This document shows positions 7,950 through 16,314 of a DNA stretch of 64,000 bases, one piece after another; positions within the stretch are counted from its first letter, which is position 1; every line of letters starts with the position of its first letter. Under the pieces are notes generated by a model that did no database searches, was not told the DNA's origin, and worked only from the letters and a program-made list of their open reading frames with translations. Both the position numbers and the translations under genes were made by a program. The DNA comes from Alphaproteobacteria bacterium. GTDB taxonomy: Bacteria; Pseudomonadota; Alphaproteobacteria; SMXQ01. The stretch lies in the NCBI GenBank assembly GCA_030831315.1, contig JAURLI010000049.1:1-64000 (forward strand). Direction: 5' to 3'.

Positions 7950-8951
7950 ATGGCCGAGATCAAGGTTCCCGATACCTTCCTCTGGATCAACGAAACCGAC
8001 GTCTGCAATCTCATCGACCTGTCCGGCACGGTGGACGCGCTGGAAAAGGGCCTGATGATGGAAGCAGACGGCAAGGCCGTGAACATGACCAAGACCCAGA
8101 CGGTCTGGGGCTACGGCTCGCTCAACGTCACCGGCGCGCAGTTCGTCGGCAACGGCCTCGTCGGCGCCAAGGTATGGTCGAACGCTAACCTCGGCGCGGC
8201 GCCGATCATGGTGCTGCACAATTCCGAAGACGGTCAGATCGCCGCCATCATCGAGGCTTTCTCGCTCGGCCAGATGCGTACCGCGGCGCTGTCGTCTGTC
8301 GCCACCAAGTGGTGCTCCGATCCGAAGGCCGACGAAATGGCGATCATGGGTTCGGGCCATCAGGCGCTGCCGCAGGTGGCCGCCATCATGTCGGTGCGCA
8401 AGCTCAAGCGCGTGCGCGTGTGGTCGCGCACGGCTGCCAACCGCGATGCCTTCGTCGCCGATCTGAAGAAGGAATATCCCTCGGTCGAGATCCAGGGCTG
8501 CGACACGGTGGAAGCGGCGGCGAAGAACTGTCCGATCATCACCACCTTCACCCGCGCCAAGGAGCCGTTCCTCGAGGCATCCATGCTGGCGAAGGGTACG
8601 CACATCAACGCCGGCGGCGCGATCATCCCGTCGAACGCCGAAATCGCCCAGGACGTGTTCAAGCGCTGCGACAAGATCGTCTGCGACAACCTGGCGCAGG
8701 TGAAGTCGGGTTCGCGCGAACTGATCGAATACGTCAAGAACGGCGGCAGCTGGGACAACGTGACGCCCATCTGCAACCTGGTGAAGGACCAGAAGCCGCG
8801 TCCCGCCGGGGCCGACCTCACCATCTACAAGTTCATGGGCATGGGCCTCGCCGACATGGCGTCGGCGGTGGAAATCCTCAAGCGCGCGCGGGAAAAGGGC
8901 GTTGGCACGGCCTACCCGCATCCCAAGCGCTCGCATCCGCGCCTGACCTAG
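7950..8951 (+). CDS. Ornithine cyclodeaminase / mu-crystallin family NAD(P)-dependent reductase
   Basis: A 333-residue protein of the OCD/mu-crystallin family, which includes ornithine cyclodeaminase, alanine dehydrogenase, ketimine reductases and opine-type enzymes. The substrate domain has KTQTVWG and a GAKVWSN segment in place of the usual GxKxxs motif. The AFSLGQMRTAALSSVAT segment holds the family arginine. The Rossmann fold starts at MAIMGSGHQALPQ. THINAGGAIIPSNAEI corresponds to the conserved G-x-D/N segment. The ATG at 7950 is the first residue of recognisable homology. It follows the CMD-like pair and precedes the bicupin. In a catabolic setting it may reduce an imine or 2-oxo intermediate, or recycle a side product; the substrate is unknown. 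Confidence 0.85.
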   Translation: MAEIKVPDTFLWINETDVCNLIDLSGTVDALEKGLMMEADGKAVNMTKTQTVWGYGSLNVTGAQFVGNGLVGAKVWSNANLGAAPIMVLHNSEDGQIAAIIEAFSLGQMRTAALSSVATKWCSDPKADEMAIMGSGHQALPQVAAIMSVRKLKRVRVWSRTAANRDAFVADLKKEYPSVEIQGCDTVEAAAKNCPIITTFTRAKEPFLEASMLAKGTHINAGGAIIPSNAEIAQDVFKRCDKIVCDNLAQVKSGSRELIEYVKNGGSWDNVTPICNLVKDQKPRPAGADLTIYKFMGMGLADMASAVEILKRAREKGVGTAYPHPKRSHPRLT

Positions 8952-8998
8952 TTTTCCCGTAAACGCGTATTTGTGACCAAAACAAACGGAGACCATCA

Positions 8999-10135
8999 AT
9001 GGCTACTTTCGCCGACGTCCAGGCCAAGCTGGTAGACGCTTCCGGCCGTCAGACGACCGACAATCACAAGTGGGGCGATCACTCGCTCGACCTGTGGGAA
9101 CCGTTCATCGTCAGCAAGGAACAGATCGATGCCGAGGTCGAGCGCCTCGCCTCGATCCCGCGCCCCAATAACGGCGTGCGCCGCACCCATTTCGTCCACC
9201 CGCGCGCCGAGGACGGCACGCTCAGCTTCACGCCGGGCATTTCCTGCTCGGTCGACGTCCTGCTGCCCGGCGAGGAAACCGCCTTCGTGCGCCAGAATGC
9301 GTCGGTGGTGAACTTCCCGATCAAGGGCAAGGGCAAGCTGGTCATGGACGACCAGACCTTCGCCTTCAGCCAGTACGACCTGCTGACGACGCCGGCCATG
9401 AGCGTTCACAAGTACATCAATGATTCGAACGAGGTGCAGGTCCGCCTGCGCTATTCGAACAGCCCGATGCTCGAGCGCCTCAAGATTCACTGGCTGGATG
9501 AAGATCCGCCGCTGCCGGGCCAGGCCGATTACGACGTGACCGAAGCGGCCGGCGAGGGCAAGGAAATGCCCAAGAGCCCCTACGGCACCTTCCAGCTCAC
9601 CGACGACGGCGCTTACCTGCGCCCCTACGAAGAGCTGATCAACCCCGGCGCCATCGAGATCAAGCCGCATCTGTGGCCGTGGGACGGGGTCAAGTCGGAG
9701 CTCGACAAGCTCGCCGCCCTCGGTTCTTCCTACAAGGGCCGCCGGCTGTACCTGCTCTACGATCCGTCGACGGGCCGCACCAACGGCACCAACCCGAACT
9801 TCTTCTCCTGCATCACCATTCGCCCGCAGGGGATCGTCGATCGTCCGCACCGCCATGCGTCCGCCGCCATCAACTACTACTTCGGCGGCGAAGGCCATTC
9901 GGTGGTGCAGGGCAAGCGCTACGAATGGAAGGCCGGCGACCTGATGCTGTCGGCGCCGGGCTGGGCGATCCACAACCACGCGACCGACGTCGGCCCCGTG
10001 TACGAGATGACCATTCAGGACATGCCTTTCTGCATCAACACGGACAGCCTCCTGTGGCAGGAAGACCTGAAGGGCCCGATCTCGCTGCTCGGCTCGCACG
10101 CCGGTTTCGAAACCAACCGCGAAAAGGTAGCCTGA
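8999..10135 (+). CDS. Gentisate 1,2-dioxygenase-like bicupin
   Basis: A 378-residue double-cupin protein of the gentisate / 1-hydroxy-2-naphthoate / salicylate dioxygenase group, which cleaves hydroxylated aromatic rings with Fe(II). The second cupin keeps the metal motif: H284 and H286 in RPHRHAS, and H325/H327 in WAIHNHA. In the first cupin the matching HxH position reads VRQN (about residues 97-100), so that site appears to have lost its ligands; H137 remains nearby. Canonical gentisate dioxygenases I know bind iron in the first cupin, so this arrangement is inverted. The ATG at 8999 follows CGGAGA. The stop lies one base before the aldolase start. It is the best ring-cleavage candidate of the locus, with an unknown substrate. 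Confidence 0.85.
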   Translation: MATFADVQAKLVDASGRQTTDNHKWGDHSLDLWEPFIVSKEQIDAEVERLASIPRPNNGVRRTHFVHPRAEDGTLSFTPGISCSVDVLLPGEETAFVRQNASVVNFPIKGKGKLVMDDQTFAFSQYDLLTTPAMSVHKYINDSNEVQVRLRYSNSPMLERLKIHWLDEDPPLPGQADYDVTEAAGEGKEMPKSPYGTFQLTDDGAYLRPYEELINPGAIEIKPHLWPWDGVKSELDKLAALGSSYKGRRLYLLYDPSTGRTNGTNPNFFSCITIRPQGIVDRPHRHASAAINYYFGGEGHSVVQGKRYEWKAGDLMLSAPGWAIHNHATDVGPVYEMTIQDMPFCINTDSLLWQEDLKGPISLLGSHAGFETNREKVA

Positions 10136-10136
10136 C

Positions 10137-11048
10137 GTGATCAAGCTCAAGAAGGATTTCCTGAAGGGTTCCTACCCGCCGATCATCACGCCGTTCAAGC
10201 CGAACGGGGACGTGGATTTCGACTCGTTCCGCAAGTGCGTCGATTTCTCGATCCGCAACGGCAGCCACGGCGTGCTGATTTCGGGGACTACGTCGGAACC
10301 CTCGACGCTGACGATCGAAGAGCGCATCCAGCTCTACAAGGAAGCGATCGACGTGAACAAGGGCCGGGTGCCCGTGGTCTGCGCCACCGGTTCCCAGTCC
10401 GAGCGCGAGACGCAGATCCTGACCGACGGGGCGGAAAAGGCGGGCGCCGATGCGCTGCTCGTCGTGACGCCCTATTACATCCGCCCGCCCCAGCGCGGCC
10501 TTGCCCAGTACTACATCAACCTGTGCAAGCGCACTTCCCTGCCGGTGATGATCTATCACATCCCCGGCCGCACGGTGGTGTCCATGCAGCTCAACACGCT
10601 GAAGGACATCTGCGAAAAGGCGCCGAACATGGTCGGCATGAAGCATGCGGTCAATGACCTCGGCTTCGTCACCCACATGCTGGCGGAATTCGGCATGGAA
10701 TGGCGCGTCTTCGTCGGGCTCGAGGATCTGTCCTTCCCGATGATGACGATCGGCGCCTGCGGCCTGATGAATGCCGTCGGCAACCTGCATCCGAAGAAGC
10801 TCTCCCAGATGTGCGAGGCGGTGTTCAAGGGCGACCTCAAGGCCGCCCAGAAGCTGCACTACGAACTGGCCGAGCTGAACGAGGCGGTGTTCTACGACAC
10901 CAACCCGATCCCCATCAAATACATGATGTGGAAGATGGGCCTGATCGCCAAGAACAGCCACCGCCTGCCGATGGCTCCGGCGACGGCCGAACTCGGCAAG
11001 CGCCTCGACGGCGTGATGAAGCGCGCCGGCCTGAAGGCCAAGCGCTAG
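10137..11048 (+). CDS. DapA-family (dihydrodipicolinate synthase-like) aldolase/lyase
   Basis: A 303-residue TIM-barrel protein of the DHDPS / N-acetylneuraminate lyase superfamily. Visible features are GTTSEPSTLTIEER (pyruvate carboxylate binding), YYIRPPQRG, the YHIPGRT segment with the conserved tyrosine, and the Schiff-base lysine in VGMKHAVND. The start is GTG at 10137, one base after the dioxygenase stop. Relatives in aromatic pathways include hydratase-aldolases that release pyruvate. The position after a ring-cleaving dioxygenase makes a C-C lyase role more likely than lysine biosynthesis. The exact substrate is not evident. Confidence 0.85.
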   Translation: MIKLKKDFLKGSYPPIITPFKPNGDVDFDSFRKCVDFSIRNGSHGVLISGTTSEPSTLTIEERIQLYKEAIDVNKGRVPVVCATGSQSERETQILTDGAEKAGADALLVVTPYYIRPPQRGLAQYYINLCKRTSLPVMIYHIPGRTVVSMQLNTLKDICEKAPNMVGMKHAVNDLGFVTHMLAEFGMEWRVFVGLEDLSFPMMTIGACGLMNAVGNLHPKKLSQMCEAVFKGDLKAAQKLHYELAELNEAVFYDTNPIPIKYMMWKMGLIAKNSHRLPMAPATAELGKRLDGVMKRAGLKAKR

Positions 11049-11092
11049 CCTGCAAGCGTTCAGTACCGCGTACCCTCCGTTTGGTCACGGAG

Positions 11093-11128
11093 AAAGGCCC
11101 GGCCCCCGCGAAGGGGACCGGGCCTTTT
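11093..11128. terminator. Shared terminator between the two converging catabolic arms
   Basis: AAAGGCCCGGCCCC and its near-perfect complement (one bulged base) flank a short loop and end in TTTT. Read from either strand, the stem is followed by T-rich sequence or preceded by A-rich sequence, so it can stop both the rightward aldolase operon and the leftward oxygenase operon. Confidence 0.85.
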
Positions 11129-11149
11129 CGTTACGAAATTCGCGATTGT

Positions 11150-11779
11150 TTAAATCGGGTAGATGATCGAGGCGGGCACCAGCACCGAGTCGAACACGCA
11201 GATCTTTTCCTTGAACTTGAGGCGGCCGTTCTGGCGCACGATCTTGTCGAGGTAGCGCCCGGCGTTGAGGGTCTGGGTGTACTGGTTGGGCAGGGTTTCC
11301 ATCACTACGTAATTGGCGCAGGTCTCGACCACGCCGTTCTTCTCGCCGAGCACGCGGGTATTGGTGATGAAGTGCTTGGTGTAGCGTTCGTGATAGACGG
11401 TGGTCTTCTTCACCGACACGACGCGATCGAGCAGGCCGCCGCGCTTTTCGGCGAACATGGTGCCGAGCGGCAGGCCGAGGTCCCAGTTCTCCCGGCTGAC
11501 CAGCTTGTAGAGGCAGTCGTCGGTGAAGAAATCGGGCCAGTCGTCGATCGAGCCGTGATCGAGGGTATGGGCATAGGCCGCATGCAGTTCCTCGATCTCG
11601 AGCTTCAGCATCAATTCGTTGCCGATGCGGGCGCTGGCGACGGAGCGCGCGCCCTTCGTCTTCTTGGCGGACGCCTTGCGGGCGGGCGCCTTCTTCGCTG
11701 CGGCTTTCTTCTTCGCTGCCTTGCGGGTGGTCGCCTTTTTGGCGGTCTTCTTGCGGGTCTTCTTTGCTGCTCTTGCCAT
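11150..11779 (-). CDS. Ring-hydroxylating oxygenase beta subunit with a lysine/alanine-rich N-terminal tail
   Basis: A 209-residue protein. From about residue 56 it is a normal small subunit of an aromatic-ring-hydroxylating dioxygenase: a SnoaL/NTF2-like fold with LEIEELHAAYAHTLDHG, WPDFFTDDCLYKL and a closing IYPI. The first 51 residues are an extra tail built almost only of Lys, Ala, Arg and Thr, with 22 basic residues and no acidic residue before position 55, like the tails of bacterial histone-H1-like proteins. The ATG at 11779 lies three bases after the alpha-subunit TAA, which argues that the tail is translated. Beta subunits are normally structural, supporting the alpha3beta3 hexamer. 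A DNA- or RNA-binding or electrostatic role for the tail is speculation. Confidence 0.88.
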   Translation of the reverse strand: MARAAKKTRKKTAKKATTRKAAKKKAAAKKAPARKASAKKTKGARSVASARIGNELMLKLEIEELHAAYAHTLDHGSIDDWPDFFTDDCLYKLVSRENWDLGLPLGTMFAEKRGGLLDRVVSVKKTTVYHERYTKHFITNTRVLGEKNGVVETCANYVVMETLPNQYTQTLNAGRYLDKIVRQNGRLKFKEKICVFDSVLVPASIIYPI

Positions 11780-11782
11780 TGC

Positions 11783-13036
11783 TTACAGTCCCATGATCTG
11801 GCGGTAGGCCTTGTAGAAGGCGCGGATCGAGCTTTCGGTCACCATGTGCGGCGTGTTTTCGGTGTCGCGGCCGCCCATTTCGACGACGGCCTTGGCTTCC
11901 GGGTACCGCGACAGGCCCGACTGGCACGATTCCATCACTTCCGAATCGTCGACTGAAACGAAGCCTGCCGGGCCCATCAGGTTGGCCTGGCGCAGGCGGC
12001 GCATGGTCATCGCCTCGTCGTCGGTTTCGTAGCCGAAGAAGGTCCAGTGCAGTTCCATCTCTTCGGGCTTGAAGCAGCGGATCTGGCGCATGGCGACGGT
12101 GTTCGACTGCTGCTGGATGATCAGGTTCGGGAAGAAGGTGTGCATGACCACCGTTTCCGTACCCTTGGATACCCATTCGGGGAAGGGCTGCAGCATGTCG
12201 GGGTTCTGCAGCTTGAGATCGGGGTCGAGCTGGCGGATGTCGAGGTTCTCGCTCGTCACCTTCTGTTCGCCGCGGGTGGCCGCCTGGATGGCGTGGAAAC
12301 CGGTCGGGTCGTTTTCGACCTTGGCCGGTGTGTCGGCCCGGAACAGGCCGAAGGACACCAGGAACACGTGCAGCAGGCTGGCGTGGTAGGGGTCCTTGAT
12401 GTTCTCGAACTTGATCTTCCAGTTGGCGCGGATGCGCTGGCGCGAATAGCCGAGCACGTGCAGCTTGCGGCCGTCGAACACGCGGTTGAAGTAATGCATC
12501 ATCAGCGGGCCGAAGTAGTCGTCGACGCTCGGCATGTCGTGGCTGAAGGAGGCGAAGATCACACCGTTGCGCACCTCCACCTTCATGGCCTGAAGGCTCC
12601 AGTCCTCCATGCGGAAGTCGGCGGGCATGCCGCCCTGCTTCTTCACGCCGCGGCGGAAAGGCACGCCGATCAGCTTGCCGTCGAGCTGGTAGGTCCACTG
12701 GTGATAGGGGCAGATGAATTCCTTGGTGTTGCCGTGCTCCTGATAGCAGAGCTTGACGCCGCGGTGCGCGCATCGATTGGCCAGCACCCGTACCGAACCG
12801 TCAGTGTCGCGGCAGAAGATCACCGGCTTGTCGCCGATGAAGGTGCGGCGGTAATCGCCGGGGTTCGGGATCTCGCATTCGAGGCCGACGAAGTTGTAGG
12901 TGCGCCCGCCGAAGATGACATCCATTTCCTTCTGGAAGATCTTGGGGTCGGAGTAGACCCAGTAAGGCACGCGGGTGAACCCTTCTTCGGGCCACTTGCG
13001 TTCGGCAGCGGGGGTATTGGAAAGCACGGTCGCCAT
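11783..13036 (-). CDS. Ring-hydroxylating oxygenase alpha subunit (Rieske)
   Basis: A 417-residue catalytic subunit. The Rieske cluster ligands are C89-A-H91 and C109-P-Y-H112. The mononuclear iron site reads N212, D215, H218 and H223, the usual N-x2-D-x2-H-x4-H pattern, with the bridging aspartate D215 present. The downstream acidic segment SVDDSEVME supplies a candidate carboxylate ligand. I chose the ATG at 13036 because AGGAAA lies seven bases upstream; the longer reading adds 25 non-homologous residues. The length resembles salicylate-5-hydroxylase-type and benzoate/phthalate-type subunits. Beta follows immediately. Electron supply is likely from the ferredoxin and reductase on the facing arm. 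The substrate is probably an aromatic carboxylate, given the transporter and decarboxylases nearby. Confidence 0.93.
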   Translation of the reverse strand: MATVLSNTPAAERKWPEEGFTRVPYWVYSDPKIFQKEMDVIFGGRTYNFVGLECEIPNPGDYRRTFIGDKPVIFCRDTDGSVRVLANRCAHRGVKLCYQEHGNTKEFICPYHQWTYQLDGKLIGVPFRRGVKKQGGMPADFRMEDWSLQAMKVEVRNGVIFASFSHDMPSVDDYFGPLMMHYFNRVFDGRKLHVLGYSRQRIRANWKIKFENIKDPYHASLLHVFLVSFGLFRADTPAKVENDPTGFHAIQAATRGEQKVTSENLDIRQLDPDLKLQNPDMLQPFPEWVSKGTETVVMHTFFPNLIIQQQSNTVAMRQIRCFKPEEMELHWTFFGYETDDEAMTMRRLRQANLMGPAGFVSVDDSEVMESCQSGLSRYPEAKAVVEMGGRDTENTPHMVTESSIRAFYKAYRQIMGL

Positions 13037-13220
13037 TTTCGGTTTCCTGTCTGGAAGCGGGTTCGTGGACGAGGCTTCGTCCCTTGGGAATCCTGAATAC
13101 GTAGATATCAAAGTATCGGATCAGCCGCAAGGCAAAGCGGCTTGCAGCGCCGGGGGTCACTCCACCCCGACGCCGTCAAGGCGTTGATAATGCGCAATGA
13201 TCCGCTGGCGGGACCTGCCG

Positions 13221-15158
13221 TCAGTGTGCGCCCTTGCGCTTTTTCGCCTTCAGCCACATGCGGTTGGTGCTGATGGTGGCTGCCGCGATGGCGAGGCCGG
13301 TGAAGGTCGAAAGATGGAACGGCGTGATCATGAACAGGCCGGCGATGCCCATCAGAACGCGGCCCCACCATTCGGCGCAGATCGGCTCATAGCTCTCGAT
13401 TGCCGCGGCGACGAAGATCAAGCCGATAGTCGCGGTGACGAAGGTGATCGCCGTCTGCCACAGGGGCCCGATCCACAACAGCTCCGGCCCATAGACGAAG
13501 GTGAAGGGCACAAGGAATGCGGCCAGCGCGAAGCGCGTCGCGTGGCCGGCGATGGACAGCGGGTTGTCTCCTGATATCGATGATGCCGCGTAGGCCGCCA
13601 CCGCCACGGGCGGGGTCAGGGCGCTGAGCACCGCGAAATAGAGCAGGAACAAGTGGCCTGGCAGGGCGTCGATCTTGAGGTCGACCATCAGCGGCCCCAT
13701 CAGCACCGCCGCCAGGATGTATGCCGACGGCGTCGGCATGCCCATGCCCAGCACGATGGTGAGTGCGGCTGCGACCAGCAGGGTCAGCAGCACCTCGGCG
13801 CTGGTGATCATGTAGACCACGTGGGCGAACTTGGCCGCGAGGCCGGTCATGGTGATGCCGGCGATGACGAGGCCGGCTGCCGCGGTGGCGCCTGCCACGG
13901 GTACCGAGCGCATGGAGGTTTCCGCAACCGCCTTGTAGGCCTTGACCAGGTTGATGCGCGTGTCCTTGCGTAGCGCCGCGACGGCGATCACGGCGAGGGT
14001 GCCGTAAACGGCGACCATGCTCGGCGAATAACCCTCGAGCAGGGCCCAGACGAGGACCACCAGCGGCACGATGAACATGCCGCCGTTCTTGAGGGTAGCG
14101 AAGAATGCCGGGATCTGGTTGGGATCCATGCCGCCGAAGCCGAGGCGCACGGAGCGGAAATGCACCTGCGAATAGACGCCGACGTAATAGAGGATCGCAG
14201 GCAACAGCGCCGCGACGGCGATTTCCGCGTAATCGATGCCGGTATATTCCGCCATGATGAAGGCGGCCGAACCCATCACGGGGGGCATGATCGAACCCCC
14301 GGTGGAGGCCGCCACCTCGATACCGCCGGCAACCGCGCCGGTGTAGCCGACGCGCTTCATCACCGGGATGGTGACGGAGCCGGTGGTGACGACGTCGGAC
14401 GTCGGGCTGCCCGAAATCATGCCGTACATGCCTGACGATACGACGGCCACCTTGGCCGGGCCGCCCGGCCGCTTGCCGGCGATGGAGGCAGCGAAATCGT
14501 AGAAGAAATCGGCGCCCTTGGCGGCATAGAGGAACGTCCCGAACAGCACGAACATGAAGGCATAGGTCGCGGCCACGCGCACCGGCAGGCCCATGATGCC
14601 ATCGGTCGTGTAGACCATGATGTCGAGGAAATGGTTGTAGTCGATGTAGCCGTGCTTCAGCACGCCCGGCAGCAGGTGGCCGAGGAAGTTATAGGCGACG
14701 AAAATCAGCACCACGACCGTGAGGCCGAGGCCCGTCGTGCGCCGCGTAATTTCGATCGACAGAAGGAACGCGACCGTGCCGAAAAACATTTCAATCGGCG
14801 TCAGCGCCCAAAGGAGCGAAATGCGGTTGGCGATATCATCGGCGACGACGAAGAAGTAGGCACCGGTCGACATGGCAAGCCCGAACAGGATCCAGTCGAT
14901 CACCGAAGGCTTGTTCGGATCGGAGTCCGGCCTTGCGCCGACGGTCAGGAAGGCCAGCGCCATCATGCTCAGCAGGAACACCGCGGCGAGAGGCCACGGG
15001 TCGATGATGATGAACGTCGCCGCCGATATGACGTAGACGCCGATGATGAAGGCGAAGGGCGTAATCAGCCCCCAGTTGAGCCATCCCTTGGGATCGCGGC
15101 GGCATCCCACCGAAAACCAGGTTCCGGGATCGAGGAGTTTGTTCTTTTTCCGGGCCAT
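13221..15158 (-). CDS. TRAP transporter fused permease (DctQM type)
   Basis: A 645-residue inner-membrane protein with roughly 15-18 hydrophobic segments, matching TRAP permeases in which small and large subunits are fused. Recognisable DctM-like stretches include ISGSPTSDVVTTGSVTIP, STGGSIMPPVMGSAAFIMAE and LGMGMPTPSAYILAA. It uses a sodium gradient to import an organic acid delivered by a periplasmic binding protein. The TAXI protein upstream (15254-16246) is the obvious partner, and fused permeases typically pair with TAXI proteins. A 12-bp hairpin lies between the two genes. The oxygenase alpha gene follows after 184 bases. It probably imports the aromatic acid that the locus degrades. 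Confidence 0.92.
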   Translation of the reverse strand: MARKKNKLLDPGTWFSVGCRRDPKGWLNWGLITPFAFIIGVYVISAATFIIIDPWPLAAVFLLSMMALAFLTVGARPDSDPNKPSVIDWILFGLAMSTGAYFFVVADDIANRISLLWALTPIEMFFGTVAFLLSIEITRRTTGLGLTVVVLIFVAYNFLGHLLPGVLKHGYIDYNHFLDIMVYTTDGIMGLPVRVAATYAFMFVLFGTFLYAAKGADFFYDFAASIAGKRPGGPAKVAVVSSGMYGMISGSPTSDVVTTGSVTIPVMKRVGYTGAVAGGIEVAASTGGSIMPPVMGSAAFIMAEYTGIDYAEIAVAALLPAILYYVGVYSQVHFRSVRLGFGGMDPNQIPAFFATLKNGGMFIVPLVVLVWALLEGYSPSMVAVYGTLAVIAVAALRKDTRINLVKAYKAVAETSMRSVPVAGATAAAGLVIAGITMTGLAAKFAHVVYMITSAEVLLTLLVAAALTIVLGMGMPTPSAYILAAVLMGPLMVDLKIDALPGHLFLLYFAVLSALTPPVAVAAYAASSISGDNPLSIAGHATRFALAAFLVPFTFVYGPELLWIGPLWQTAITFVTATIGLIFVAAAIESYEPICAEWWGRVLMGIAGLFMITPFHLSTFTGLAIAAATISTNRMWLKAKKRKGAH

Positions 15159-15196
15159 GACGGGTCCAGTTTCTTGTCCGAGGGGCTATAGGGAAA

Positions 15197-15224
15197 CGGG
15201 GAAACGGCTCGGGCCGTTTCCCCG
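15197..15224 (-). promoter_or_regulatory. Intercistronic hairpin between TRAP binding protein and permease
   Basis: A perfect 12-bp stem (15197-15208 and 15213-15224) with a TCGG/CCGA loop lies 30 bases after the binding-protein stop and 38 bases before the permease start. On the transcribed strand it is followed by TTTCCCTAT, a poor terminator tail. Such a structure could partly terminate transcription or stabilise the upstream message, giving more binding protein than permease. Confidence 0.65.
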
Positions 15225-15253
15225 TCGGTATGTCTCAGGCGATTCCCGCCCGA

Positions 15254-16246
15254 TTACTTTGCCAGACCGGCTTCCCGGTAGGCCTTGAGCGCGCCCGGAT
15301 GATGCGGTGCAACGCTGCCTTCGGCAAGCGACTGCGGCGTCGTCGCCTTCTGGAGCGCGCGGTGTGCGCTGCGGAAGGTATCGATATTTGTAAGCACGCC
15401 CTTGACGATCTTGTAGGCGGTCTCATCCGGCATGTCCTTGTGGACCATGACCACGCCGCCCACGCAATGGGACAGCTTGTCTTCCTGGATGAACTTGTAC
15501 TCGCTTGCCTTGATCGTGCAGGCCTTGCCACCGAAGTCCGCGATCATCGCGTCGACGGCCTTCTGGCTCAGTCCGATCATGTTGAGCGGGATGCCCTTGT
15601 CAAGTTCGCGGATGCGCGCATGGTTGAAGGAGATGCCGAACACCTGCATGTCGATGCGGCGGTCCTGCATCAGCGACGTCATTTCCTGCGACGCAGCGCG
15701 CACGGCCTGCTTGAACGGCTTAATGTCGACGCCGCTCTTGGTGAAGGACGCGATGCCGATTTCGCCGTCGATATTGCCGGGGCGGTTGAAGGCAACGCGC
15801 AGGTTCTTCTGGTGCTTCTTAACGTCATCCATGGTCTTGATGCCGTACTGCTTGGCGACATCGCCGTTGATCAGTACGTGCATGTACTGGAAGCGGCTTT
15901 CGGCCGAATAGACGCGCAGCAGAACGCGCAGGTCCTTCTGGGGCTTGCCCTTGTAGGGGCCGATACCGCGGTAGCCCCATGCCAGTTCCGGATCGACGGC
16001 GAGGCCCATCGGCACCTTCTTGTCCTGCACCAGCTTGGCATTGGCGAGACCGCCGCCGCCCGTCTGGTAGGTGACCGTGGAGCCCGGATAGGCCTTGGCG
16101 AGCGTCTTGTCGAGGCCGGCGCCGAGCGCGGACCACAAGCCGCCCGGGCTGGCGCCTGCCAGCGTCAGGTTGAACTTGTCCTGGGCGACGGCCGGGGCCG
16201 CGGCGAAAGCGGTTGCGGCGAGTACGCCGATGAACAGTTTACGCAT
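15254..16246 (-). CDS. TAXI family TRAP transporter solute-binding protein
   Basis: A 330-residue periplasmic binding protein. A Sec signal peptide of about 22 residues (basic MRK, hydrophobic core, cleavage after AVA) is clear. The mature N-terminus reads FNLTLAGASPGGLWSALG, a TAXI-family signature (SPGG-x-W), followed by TYQTGGGGLANAKLV. The ATG at 16246 follows CAGGGAGA. It is the partner of the fused permease just downstream and lies 68 bases after the dihydroxyphthalate-decarboxylase-like gene. The ligand is probably an aromatic carboxylate, from context only. Confidence 0.92.
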   Translation of the reverse strand: MRKLFIGVLAATAFAAAPAVAQDKFNLTLAGASPGGLWSALGAGLDKTLAKAYPGSTVTYQTGGGGLANAKLVQDKKVPMGLAVDPELAWGYRGIGPYKGKPQKDLRVLLRVYSAESRFQYMHVLINGDVAKQYGIKTMDDVKKHQKNLRVAFNRPGNIDGEIGIASFTKSGVDIKPFKQAVRAASQEMTSLMQDRRIDMQVFGISFNHARIRELDKGIPLNMIGLSQKAVDAMIADFGGKACTIKASEYKFIQEDKLSHCVGGVVMVHKDMPDETAYKIVKGVLTNIDTFRSAHRALQKATTPQSLAEGSVAPHHPGALKAYREAGLAK

Positions 16247-16314
16247 ATCAGTCTCCCTGATTTGGTTTGCTTGAGACGGGGGTGGTTGGAGTGAGTACTT
16301 CTGCTCCGGAATTT

